Shown here one piece after another: positions 1 through 11,434 of a DNA stretch of 64,000 bases. Under the pieces are notes generated by a model that saw only the letters and a list, made by a program, of their open reading frames with translations, ran no database searches and was not told where the DNA came from. This DNA comes from Fragilaria radians (taxonomy: Eukaryota > Bacillariophyta > Fragilariophyceae > Fragilariales > Fragilariaceae), in the NCBI GenBank assembly GCA_900642245.1, contig CAAAJI010000003.1, positions 520,097 to 584,096 of the forward strand. Reading direction: 5' to 3'. Both the position numbers and the translations under genes were made by a program. Position 1 is the first letter of the stretch. The number at the start of each line of letters is the position of its first letter.

Positions 1-1480
1 TTATGGCTCCAAAAACCAGGAATTGATGAAGCTTATGTCCATCAAAAGTCTTTTACCCCGGGGTCTTGAAGACACTCTCACTCGTTTTCTTGAGGTTTTT
101 CTTGCAAATCTTTGCAAATATGCAATTTTCACAATTTTCGACGCACCCAGTGAATTTTAACGCATTTATTTTGTTATTAGCTTGATAGTATCAGTGGAAG
201 GGTGGCATAACATCCTGTGATAGGTCATCAGCTTCATTTCTTTCCTCTCTGTGGTGACCAAGACCTTACCATACCAGATAAGTTTCTTCTGGCTGAAAGC
301 TTGCTCCGTTCTGGATAGCCACCATGAAGCTGAAGAGGTTGATTGTCATATCTGGGTCACGTTATTCAGCACCACATCTGTCAATTTTCCTCCTCCTTTC
401 CCCTCAAGAGCAACCATCAACTTTCCTGTTTTCTCTACTTTGATGCTCCTTTCATCACCCACAATTATCTGTTGGTTGCTTGGCTTTGTATCAATCAAAC
501 CAATTTTGCTGCAAGCTATGTGGCGTGTGGACCCAGAGTCTCCTACCCACAGATCTGACCCAATCAGTTCTTCCTCTGCCCCAACCAAGGCTATCTCATT
601 CATCCAGGTAACATTGGCCCTTTCTTTTCTTTCCCCTCCTTGGTTTCTTTTTCTCTGGGAAAATCCTTGTATAATACCCTGTTTCATAACAGTGGAAGCA
701 AAGGAAACTTATATTTTTCTTGTTGGGTGATCCATTTTGGTCCTGGGTCTTGATCTGTCCAACGGTTCCCAATCTTTTTTGGCATTCAGCTCCTCTGTGC
801 CGATAGATGCCACAATAAGTGCAGTCTCCTTTTTTTGGAAACTTACCAAGGCCTTTTCATTCTCCTTGACGGACTTGCCGATTCTTTCGAATTTTGTCCT
901 AAGCCTCTCTCTGACCCCACTATTGTTGTTGTCTTCATCTCAAGTTCATTTTTGAGAAATTCCACAGTTGTCTCATACTTTTGAGGTACGCGATGAATAT
1001 ATGGGTTACACTATCCTCTCAGAGATCTTGTGTCCAAGGATCTCAAGTCACCTCCTCCGGGTCTCCAAGCCTTGAATCCAGACAACAGGGTCTATCAAAA
1101 TACTGTCTAATTTTGACTCAACAAACTCCCTTTTGGACTTGACGAGGTTAGATTTGGCAGTTAGAGCGAATTTTGAATCAAATTTGTCCAAGTTAACCTT
1201 GTATCTCCCTCAGGTATCAGCTCAGACCTACTTGAGTCAGCCAAACCCAAACATACGTCATTCTCAATTCTGGAAAAGAAAAATCATTTCTCTACACAAA
1301 ATCTTAATCCCCTATGCTACCTTTTTTGGGGCAAACTCTAATCCAACAATCAGGTCTCAGTACCCACTGAGGCCTGGCTTTTGCCAGAAAGGTAAAACTC
1401 CTCCTCTTCCAATCCTTCTCCCAGAAACTCCATTGAAATCCAGCTACATCACCATTTTCTGTTTTGATTCTTGCCCGGAC
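1..1480 (-). mobile_element. Copia LTR retrotransposon remnant (gag, protease, start of integrase)
   Basis: Decayed Ty1/copia polyprotein read on the minus strand and cut by the window edge. From high to low coordinates I see a gag segment (about 1480-850, broken by stops and frameshifts), a CCHC zinc knuckle at 823-782 (C-x2-C-x4-H-x4-C), and a second degenerate knuckle near 704-658 that has lost its His and last Cys. The retropepsin motif DSGS lies at 540-529 inside a 113-residue open stretch (687-346). A frameshift near 345 is followed by protease-end sequence, and then by the integrase zinc segment with the pair CENC at about 133-111. Several frames are needed, so it cannot be functional. 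No LTR was identified at the upstream end. Confidence 0.85.
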
Positions 1481-2643
1481 ATTTTAAAAATGTGATAAAT
1501 GCAAAAACTTACTTTTGGAGTCAAGGGATTTCAAGGCATTAGATACTTAATTTTGAATTCTTGAATAGAGATGATAATCTCCTGGTTTAGAACACTTGAA
1601 ACGCCAAATTCACCTACAAGGTTTAAAACAGAGATTATGACGCTGAAAGTTAAAAAGTAGATTTTACAATTATAGACTAAGTTTCCTTGAAATATCTTCT
1701 CAACAGACTATTTTTCTTTTGAATTATCTCCTCTCCCCAACTAATCTTCATCTCAAACAACACAAATATTCAATCACCCGGATATACTTTAACAACTTGA
1801 TTTTCTCAATATTTCTCCTCCAATCGAATATTCTATTCACATACAAGCTTTCTAACTATATGATGTGTACCTTCTAGCACGTGTACATCAATGAATCTCT
1901 TAGCCAATAAGCTACATTATTCATATTTATATCCCTCTATCTTGATAAACTATTATAAATTTTTCATCACATGACAAGGGATGTCAGTTAAAGCATTGGA
2001 TGTCAGTTAAGGCATGGGATGTCATTTGCTAACAATCTTATACTTTAAGGCACCATGATCATGTCAAGAACCATCAAACCCTATGCTTATGTGCCAAATC
2101 CCATTCTTACAATCGCATACCATCTATCTTTCATATTGTAAGACAAGTTGAAGTTAAGATAGTAATTCCCATGTATCAATGGCTTGAAACCAAAGCTGAA
2201 CAGCACGCCACAAATATATCCCATTGTCGTAAATTTAATTTTGGCAAAGACAGAAAGGTTGTCTTTTATTGTGGCTTGTATTTCAAAGTACACCTAATGG
2301 AATAAAAACTATCGAGTTCAAATTCATTGCGTCAACTCTAATTGAGAATTAATGGAGGCATATTTTAGAATGATGGATCTTTTCACTTGATGCCCCTCAC
2401 CTAATTATCCAGTTCAATGCTCGAACACCATTTTTTGATACCATCTCATTCGCATCATCTACAAAAGAGTTCCATATCTTCATCCTGAAAAGCGGATTTT
2501 ATTAAATTTCTAAGCGTGGGTATACAGAAAGAATGTACCTAGAAATTGTAGAAAAAGCATAAATGATTCACCCTGATATTCACATTCGATATGTTTTACC
2601 TTTACATTTCCAATTTTGATGAGAAAATCTATATAGAAACTTT
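1481..2643. other. Intergenic, no gene seen
   Basis: AT-rich sequence with only short open frames that resemble nothing I know. The one structured item is a set of three adjacent imperfect copies of a 19-base unit beginning ggatgtca at 1979, 1998 and 2017. The remaining sequence may be 5' remains of the Copia element or unique spacer. Confidence 0.5.
1979..2029. repeat. Short tandem repeat, about 2.7 copies of 19 bases
   Basis: Three consecutive units start with ggatgtca at 1979, 1998 and 2017. The first two differ by about one base over 19 and the third is shorter and more diverged. Function unknown. Confidence 0.6.
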
Positions 2644-3392
2644 TCATTTAGATTCTGAATCCAAGATATTCTCTGCGAAGGATGTGTCTTCTGGAAAACT
2701 GCCCAGGCGATAATGTAGCATTGGAGTGATACCTTGATCTGGAAGTGAAACCTGTGTTCTATATTTGGATTGGCGCACTGCCGTCATCCGACGATCGTCT
2801 CCACGAATCAATGTACTCGCGAAATCCGTCAAACTGGCCCTACGATTATCATGGATGGATTTCGTCGCTGACGCAGTCCCTTTCGTTTTCAATTCTTGAG
2901 CTGTACTTTGCAATAGACCGTCTAAATTATGTTTTAACTGCATTCCAGTTCTCGCACCCCCCAAGCGCATTTGATCTCGGAATTTTCTCCACTCTTCCTT
3001 GTCATTTACGACGTGCTCCGCGACATTCCGTTTTTGTTCCCGTGAAGCACATAGCTCGGGCGGGGCTCCTTTCATTGCTTCTTCCTTAGCCTTAATTACC
3101 TTTTGTGTCGACTCAAGTTCATCTCCGAAATCTAGTGATAGCCCAAAGAAAGAATTCCTCTTTGTTTTCATAGTGGATTCTGGGAAGGAACAAAAGGTGT
3201 AGATGCAAGTCACGTTAGTTCCAATTTCAATCAATAGGGTTTTCTCAATCAAAATCAAACATACGTACGTGACGATTGTGTCCTTGATGATTCTTGATCA
3301 GCGTCTGTTAGAGTCCTCAAATTTGCATCTTGACCATAGCTTCCAAAGTCTCTCAAATTGATGTGTTCAGATGTGCCGGATTGTCTTCGCAT
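2644..3392 (-). CDS. Hypothetical protein, two exons, 219 aa
   Basis: The model joins exons 3392-3269 and 3179-2644 on the minus strand. The intron (3268-3180, 89 bases) starts gtacgtatg and ends ttcccag; joining keeps the frame (phase 1) and replaces the intron-derived N-terminus that a one-exon reading would give. The ATG at 3392 is followed by an Arg/Ser/Gln-rich N-terminus. The protein is hydrophilic with no transmembrane segment. The middle is rich in Lys, Glu, Arg and Gln and probably helical (residues about 60-130), and the C-terminus is acidic. I recognise no domain. Clean frame and good splice signals argue for a real gene, despite its position between two retrotransposon remnants. 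Confidence 0.6.
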
Positions 3393-3990
3393 GGTGCGAA
3401 ACGACAACGAATTATCCTCAGAATTAGAAATGCACGATACGTTTACGGGAAAGAGGGCCCACTCAAACTAAATTTGATACTACATATTGTAGAAAGCTTA
3501 AATTTTTGACCTCTTGTGGAAGGGCACTCACTGCCTTCAGTGACACTATAATTTGTAATATGTTACTGTCAGGGAAAAAGCAAAAATGTCTTCGATTCGA
3601 ACGGTCAGTCGGTCGGTTGAAAGTATGTACAATTTTGAAGATTTTTAGCATGTCAGCATCTAAAATCTAAAGCGGAATGATTGTAGGAACAACTCTCATA
3701 TTTCAGAGCTCGGTAAACCCCATGATGCTTTGGAAAGGTCTCTAAAAGTATAAAACCTTCAATAATTCAACCCCAATTCATAACAATTTAGCAGGAACTT
3801 GAAATCAATTTAGATTTATTCTACTTAGAACAACGCTGAAAGGCATCTCACTGTGTCTTGAGATAATACTATTCATTTATTGGCTACCAAATTATTGTCT
3901 TTTATGACACATGCAATAATGACAAAAGCTATCAATATGGATATCAATTAAGTTTATTGCTTTATCAAATGAAAAGTCTACATTGTTCAC
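3393..3990. other. Intergenic, possible 5' flank of the Copia element
   Basis: No supported gene. It holds the upstream region of the minus-strand gene ending at 3392 and runs into the first recognisable gag sequence of the plus-strand Copia remnant. I looked for a copy of the sequence after 7900, which would define LTRs, and found none by eye. Confidence 0.4.
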
Positions 3991-6900
3991 TTGAGAAAAT
4001 TTGGACGAGAGGACGTAGGATTATGCATCTGCTGGAAATCTGACTTTGTTGCAGACAGAGTTACAAATGGAATTTTCAACAATATGGCTTACAGCAAAGT
4101 ATACTAGAGGTCCATGTAAGTTTCTTCAGAATTTTCAAGAGAAGTATCAGGATTTGGAAGTTACTACACAGTCTATTGTGCCTGATCATGAAAAGATTGG
4201 AAAGCTAAGTGTATAGTTACAATATTATGCAGATTTTTCAAGTATTGTTAATGATATGACACATACAATTAAGCAGCTGAAGTCATCCTTTGCTGATGTG
4301 ATGGAGGAACTGGCAACTAAGGCTGAAGATCTCAAGGAAGTACAGAAGCAACGGGTGAATTCTACAATTGTATCCAAGAGTAGGCAAAGTGGTCGTGGAG
4401 CTGGTCGTAATTCTGGAGGAAGCGGTGGTAAAGGTGGTCAGGGAAAAGGAAAGCCAAATGATGTATTGACTCGAGAGGAGTACTTTGCTTTAACACCTCA
4501 AGAGAAGCAAGAGTCGAAATCTGATTGAGCTACTTTCATTCAAAAGTATAGACAACGCCAGTGACAATATGGAGGAAATGCAGGTACCACTAGATCTGGA
4601 GTCCCAGCCATGATAAATGCTACCACAACTGCAGAGAGTGCTGGATCAACAACAAATAACAATGATGGTGATGATCAAACAGACATTACTACCCCAACAA
4701 TTTGCTCTATCTTTGATACATCAGCTGGATGCAAAAACGCTTCATACTGATCCCTGATGCTATGGATTATGATGAATTCTACAATGTCCATCCTTATGTT
4801 GGAGATGGAGATATTGCTGGTGAAGAAGCTGAAAAAATTGTTGATGCACGTGTTTATTAGGCCAACACAAAGCCGTAGGAAGAATCGTGATTGGCCCAAC
4901 ATACAAAAATATTTTGCTTGGAAACTCGTTTACCCCTTCACAGGCATATCTGAAGTCGTTTCCCGGCTTTGAAGGTGAGATGCCTTGATGAAGATTATGC
5001 CACAGATACTATCTTTGCAAATGCTACAGCTCATGATGGTTCAACTTGTGCCCGGTTATTTGTGGGAGTGAAATCCTTGCTTATAAGTGTACATGGTATG
5101 AAAACAGAGTCCAAGTTGCCAAGTGTTTTGATGGCAATTATTCTCTAATAATGCCAAATCAGAAATATCCAAGGCAGTTACTGAATCCTGTGTCAGTATC
5201 ACATGGGTAATAAACACTCAGAACCCTACTACCAGAACCAGAATCCTGCTGAACAACATATTCAAGAGATTAAGTAAATGACCAATATGAAAATGGATTG
5301 TGTTGGTGTACCCCCTAAGTTGTGGCTATTGTGTATGGTTTATGTTGTGCACATTCTTAATTAACTTACACATGCTACGTTAAATTGTCAAACTCCTATC
5401 TATGTTGGATTTGGAACCACCTCAGATATCTGTGCTTTGTTGCTGCTCTTTGTCTACCAGCGCATTCTATACCTTGATCCTGGAAACGCCTTCCCTGATT
5501 CAAAGAAAGATTTGGTCGCTTTGTGGGAATTGCAGAAAATGTGGGTGATGCTCTAGCTTTTTTAGTGTTCACTGTTGATACCCATATGGTAATTGCTTGT
5601 GGTGATGTGAAACCTGCTGATGACGCTCTTGATCCCAATCAGCATTTGATGTAAGACCTGTACCTGAAACGTCAGCTGATGGTGAGAGTGAATCCAAGAT
5701 TTTTATGTCAACTGATTGTAAGGTTCCTCTATTTGTCCCTTCAGATTTTATTGGACTTACGTACCTATGTGAATGTGAAGTAGATGGTTCTGTACACCGT
5801 GCCAAAATTGTTGAAGAAGATACTGATAACTTTGGCATTGATGAGAATGGTGCGACTGTGAATGATGGCTGGAGACAGAATTGTGTTTCATTGGGTGATG
5901 GGTCTCGTGAGGATATTTTAACATACAACCAAATCTTAGCCCATCTTGAGAAGCAACATCAAGATGGCATAAAGCGTGAATTTCATGGTGGAAAATCCTG
6001 GGGATTTAAGGAAATACTTGATCATTGCAGAGTGGAAGGACACGTAATGGTTCTTGTTAAATGAGAAGAGAACCACTAAAAATCATTGGAAAAGATGATC
6101 CTGTTACTATTGCTGATTATGCTAAGAGAAATGATTTAATGTAAACTCCTGGATTGAAAAGATTTTGAAGATATGCCAAGAAGGAAAAGAAGAGCAATCA
6201 TCTTTTGACGAAAGGTCATTTGAGTGCTATGAGGTATAGACCTGGTAAGTATTCAAGTTTGGTATTGAGATTCCATATGACTTTGAAGATGCTGAATGCC
6301 TTGATCATGAGACTGGAAATACATTTTGGAGAGATTCCCGTGCTCTTGAAATGAAGTAACTCCTTGAATAGAAACATTTCAATCCCTTAAAGTGAAAATT
6401 GTTGATGATTACAAGCATGATTATCGAAGAACTGCAAGATGCTTTGCTCGAGGTGATTTGATAAACAACGGATCTTGAGTCAAGTTATTCTTCGGTTGTG
6501 TCTCTGAAGTCCCTCTGTACTGTTCTGCATATTGGTGAATTAAATGGTTTCTCCATGTGTGCTTCTGATATTGGTTCTGCATACCTTTTATCCAAAACTT
6601 GTGAGAAAATTGCTTTTGTTGCTGGACCTGATTTTGGAGAGATTGCTGGACATGCTTATCATCAAAGCTCTGTATGGTTTGACGTGCTCTGGTGATTGTT
6701 ACCATGATTATTGAGCTAATGAAATACATGAGCAAGGATGGTTTCCTTCAAAATGTGATCTAGATGTTTGGATGTGTAATAAAGGTGATCAGTATGAATA
6801 TTTGGCTCTATGGGTGATGAGTTACTCTATGTTGACAAAGACCCTAATGGATTCTTTGGATTGTTGAACGATAAAGAATACATTGTGGAATGTGTTGTTC

Positions 6901-7900
6901 CTCCTACATATCATTTTGGGTGAGAGTTTGCCTGAGTTACTGAACCTGAAAATGTGCTTGCATGGGCATCCCATACATTCATGAAGAAAATGTTACTTAA
7001 ATATGGAAAAATGTTTGGAGAAGCTGTTCCTAAGAATGAAATTCATGCTCCTTTAGAACCTGGTGATAATACAGAATTAGATGAATCTGATTTTGTACAC
7101 CTGGAGTACAAGGTCATTATATTAGTATGGTTGGAGATTTGCGCAGGGCAGTTTTCTTTGGACGTACAGATCTGTATGCAGCTACTTTGACTTTGAGTGG
7201 ATTCTGTGCTGCACCATGTATTGGACATCTTGAATGTGCAAAGCATGCATCCCATTTTATTAAAATGACAAGAAGACATCAATCAAGCTCAAATGATAAG
7301 TGTGATCATTCTGCTTATACCTATGTTAAGCCTAACTTTGAATATGTTTATCATCCATGTAAGGAAGAGATTCCTGGTGATATTTCCACTCCAAAAGGAA
7401 AGTCTATTCGGATGGCAACATTTTATGATGCCAATCTTTTATTTGACTATACTACTGGAAAGTCTGCAACTGGTATCATCAATCTCTACAACAAGACTCC
7501 TATTGATTGGTATTCTTCTAAAAATAATCCCGCTGAATGTGCTACGTATTCTACTGAATAAACATCTATTAGGATTGCTGTGGAATAGATTATTGCAAAT
7601 CGTATTGAATTACGTTATCTAGGTTGTCACATAGATGGTCCTACCCATTTATTTGGAGATAACAAGAGTGTTATTGATATTTCCATGTATCCCAGTTATC
7701 GTTTGAAGAAACGTTACTGTCTATTGTTTCATTGAGTCTATGAACCCATTGCTTGTGATATTGTTCGTGCATACCATACTATGGAAAGGAGAATCCTGCA
7801 GATATCTTTACAAAGCATCACAGCTCTCGTGAATGGTGTGAACTGATGGAGCCTCTTGGCTTGGCGTGAGTGATAATAAGAAACTTTCATACTGAGGGGA
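3990..7900 (+). mobile_element. Near full-length but decayed Copia retrotransposon (gag to RNase H)
   Basis: Translating across frames gives Copia domains in the correct order. Gag lies at about 3990-4530, with a 90-residue open Gly/Lys-rich end at 4256-4528. Integrase lies at about 4970-5640, recognisable from its ATDTIF-like strand and the RFVGIAE segment. The integrase-RT linker is at 5705-6170, with a 119-residue open frame. Reverse transcriptase covers about 6340-7190 and RNase H/connection about 7380-7870, including the segments TPIDWYS, FGDNKSV and NPADIFTKH. Dozens of stops and at least six frame changes show it is dead. A purine run at 7893-7906 fits a polypurine tract, so a 3' LTR would begin near 7908; its partner was not found. 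Confidence 0.9.
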
Positions 7901-8600
7901 GGGAAAATATGCATCATACGTTTCTAGTACAAATGTACGAGCTACTTATTTCTTCAGTGTTTAGGTCAAATTAGTCTTATTTCGAGTAAATAGTGAAGTA
8001 ACCTTATAATTTTATCAAGCGTACCTTTGTTAACCCTTCGATTGTTGTTTTGTGCTATTTATCACCGAGAGTTTATCTCGAATGCCAGCTTTTAGAGTAA
8101 ATTTACCTTAACAAAAATGTGTAAGATGGCTCAGAGATCAGATTTGATATTATTGTTCTTAGTTACTCATTATTCTAGAGTATGTTGTTGGTCAATTGAC
8201 TTGTTTGTAGGAAAATCATAATCACAAAACATAACGAATAAGACCTGACTATAGCATGACTTTTCTAATGACATTTTCAGTGAAAATCTGTCTTGGATGC
8301 AGTAAATACTCATGGTACCAGGATATTACTCCTGTCTTAGAGACTCAGGAGTGTATATTGTATCTATACGACTAAGATTTTATCCTTCAACATTGTAAAT
8401 AGAGTAATGCGGATATGTTTGACTTTTTTCTTTTTCTCTGTATGCATGTCTTTTTTTTGAAACGCAAAGCACTGTACAAGGGGAATCTGTTACGGCTCTG
8501 ATAAGAGGGAAAATTGGATCGCATTAAATCTTCAGGATATCAAATTCGAGGTGAAAACAGCATCTATCACAGATGGGAGGCATTCAAATTTTACTCAAAC
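7901..8600. other. Probable 3' LTR region of the Copia element, unproven
   Basis: No coding sequence. It directly follows the purine-rich tract at 7893-7906, where a 3' LTR is expected. It contains a hairpin-capable inverted repeat, ACTCCTG...CAGGAGT, with an 11-base loop near 8328-8352. No matching 5' copy was seen upstream of 3990, so the LTR call is inference from position. Confidence 0.35.
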
Positions 8601-9760
8601 ATTTCTGAGGTTAGAAGAAACCAATGCATGGATTACTTTATGAAGACTATGACTGGATACATCACCCTCAACATTTCTTTGTAAGCTGTACCACCTGCGC
8701 CATCCGTGCACTTGAACAATTAACGGCATTTATCAAGTCCAGATTTGAGTCTTTGTTAGAGACAGAGCATACCCACACATTATCTGTAAACTTCTCTTCC
8801 ACCTTCTTAATTAAATCAGGTTGTATCAGAAATGCTGTTGTCTCTTTTTGGTTCACACAAATCGTGTAACGCGAAATATCCATTAAGTTGTGTTCGACAT
8901 TAATCCAAAATCGAACTTTTTCAGATCATTTGTCACATAATCAATTCCTGACTCTGCCTCAATCACCATATCACTGTCAACATAAATCACAATCAAAATG
9001 ATTCCATGGACAGAACACCTAATCCAAATACATGGATCAACTGAGCTCCCATTAAAACGCGCGCCGAGAAATTCGTCACGTTTCATTCTAAATACCAATA
9101 TATTTTTGATGCATGTGTGACCTCTGGGGATCTCACATTTTGTATTTCTTCGAAACCTGTTGCATTTATTTCATTGAATTCTTTCGAGATTGCCTTGCGC
9201 ATTCAATTTAATAATCAATAGTGTTTCGTTCGTCCCTAAATCAGCCAAATTCAAAACAATACCTATATGTTCAATCACCAAATCCCTTCCTGAAACTTCT
9301 GTTTCCATGAATCTCGACGGATCTGGGTTGCCAATGTCGGAGCTTCTCCAAAGGCTTTCTGTTTGTTGATTCCTTTAGCATTTTCAATGGATGAGTTCCT
9401 TTTGCTCAGCAGAATCCTTTGCAATATCTTTTTCAAGTTTAGAGTAAGTAACTCTTTCTCAACCTTTTCATGATACTTCTTTGTCTAATTCCACGCTTCA
9501 TAACCTTTGTTTAACTGTAGTACCCCCATGTTTCAACATTGACTAGATCTTTGCTTTCCTGTCACTGCAAACATTCCGCCGTACCTCTTCTTTTTGGTAC
9601 TTTAAGCCTTTCATTAAACATTAATTCCAGTGGCGACTTTACTTTTTCGTTGCTGATTATTATGCTTTTTTAACACATGCAGCTCATACATTTTTACAAG
9701 ATTCACCCTTAATGCCTGAATCGTTCAACATAGCCTAAATCTTTCCATAAAGAGTCTGCA
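8600..9760 (-). mobile_element. Copia pol remnant (reverse transcriptase part)
   Basis: Minus-strand translation gives Copia reverse transcriptase in two adjoining open segments (9098-8883 and 8883-8668). The first includes the palm motif, which reads YVDS at 8984-8973 instead of YVDD, so a catalytic aspartate is lost. Higher coordinates (about 9320-9120) keep the linker upstream of the RT, with an FNLADL-like segment of the kind found there; beyond about 9500 the match fades. Gag, protease and RNase H are not visible next to it. It is an independent, truncated copy in the orientation opposite to the 3990-7900 element. Confidence 0.8.
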
Positions 9761-11434
9761 ACTTCTGGCCTTCCTTTCCATTTCTATGAGATGTAGGGGG
9801 GGGACGCTCTACTCAAACTTGAATGCAATTTTTCTTGTTTATATTCTTTCTCCATCAAAAAAGTTTCAGCAGCATCATGGAGTTAGAGAAGTTCACATAG
9901 ACTTTCTTAGTTTTCAATTCATTAATCAAATATATCACGTTTTCTTTGCTATGAGTGCCTTCTCATTGCCTAAGTCATTATTTTGCGTAGACAAAAGCTT
10001 TTCAAATCTCAAATTCAACGCTAAATTAAGTTCTTTAATATGCTATGGATTTAAAACTCATAGTCAGTAGTTAGACTATTCAAAATTTGAATCGTAAACT
10101 GGTTCGTATTTACAAACTTCAAGCTTAACTCATACATCTTCTAAAATAAGACTCCTAATTTCCGGGTTATCCTTGCCTATCTTGCTCTCTCTCTCTCTAA
10201 AAATCCTTTCTATTTTCACAATGACGGTGCAGAGACGGGGTAATAATTTCTTTTTAACTTCTTCCAAGCTTAGGTTGCACTACCATCTTCAAATTCTTTC
10301 ACCGTAGAGCTCTTAAGACTTCCAAATCTACTCACTCCACTGCTATTGCTTACATCAATAGAGAGTACTAATTGAGTAAAAGTAGTCTTGTTGAGTTCAA
10401 TTGCCCTTACCACTCCCTTTGCTCTTATATCTTCTCATTAAACACATTTGAACTTTTCTGTATCTTTACTTTTATCAATAGAACATCCTTTTTTCCAGAA
10501 CCTTTTAGCTTTGGCTAAAACCATTCCACCCTAAGTTGGCCATTTTTCTTTTCGTCCGAAGAAATCAAGAACCCAAATAACATAAAAAATCGTCATCTTG
10601 AAAAAAAACCAAATAAGCAACTGTCAGTCTGACATACACACGTCAATTAGCCCAGAAGAGGCCTGTTTTCCTAATTGTAAAAATATAGGAATAACCCGTC
10701 ACACTCAAATTATAATTACTAAATTAATTTACTAAAACTACCACTAAGTTTAGTATATTCTCTTTTTATAAATTGCCAATCCTCTATCACTAATTTTCAT
10801 ACCTAGTTCGAAATAGAATATCGGTGATCCTATCCAACTCGCCAACAGTGCTCTGGGTTGTAGAAGTAAGAAGTGATATCCCAATAGGATTAACATATTC
10901 TACACTGATAACTCTGTCCTTTAAGATGCATATGGCTACGCGAGAGATTATCACTCAATAGACTCATCGAACTCGAATCCACTTAATATCAAAATATATG
11001 CTGGGACGCAAATACTTGCCATTATTATAGTTACTGTTACGCTTTATTGTACTACCGTTGATCAGATTCATGATATTGCTTTCGTACTCTATGGAAATTA
11101 GAGCCATCTGGCAAAATAGAATTGATTGGCGTTTCGCATCTGTTGCGGAATGACGAAGCAGGGTGTAATTTTCATCTGTTCATTCTACCAAAAAAGTGTC
11201 TAAATAAAGATGATGTCATAAACTGCAACTTCTACTTGGATCCGTCATCCGAAAATTGCACAGAATCTAATACTTACGCTTAGGTTTAGGCAACTCAGAG
11301 AATCGTGCGTCGACAAACAACTACCTACTAATGTACTAGAGGTAATTTTCTCCTCATTACAATTACATTAAAGCAATTCCTATCAGCCTACACAACTTCG
11401 AATAAAGTGATTTTATTGAAACGGTTGAACAGAA
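9761..11434. other. Intergenic, upstream of the bZIP-PAS gene
   Basis: No supported gene. It holds a run of eight G at 9796-9803, a (CT)n tract at about 10185-10198, and AT-rich sequence. The last few hundred bases presumably include the promoter and 5' UTR of the gene at 11435; no core promoter motif was identified. Confidence 0.4.

Noticed and set aside
251..730. Plus-strand 159-codon open frame
   Set aside because: It is antisense to recognisable Copia protease and zinc-knuckle sequence on the minus strand.
1133..1495. Plus-strand 120-codon open frame
   Set aside because: Antisense to Copia gag sequence (a KREFVESKLDSIL-like segment on the minus strand).
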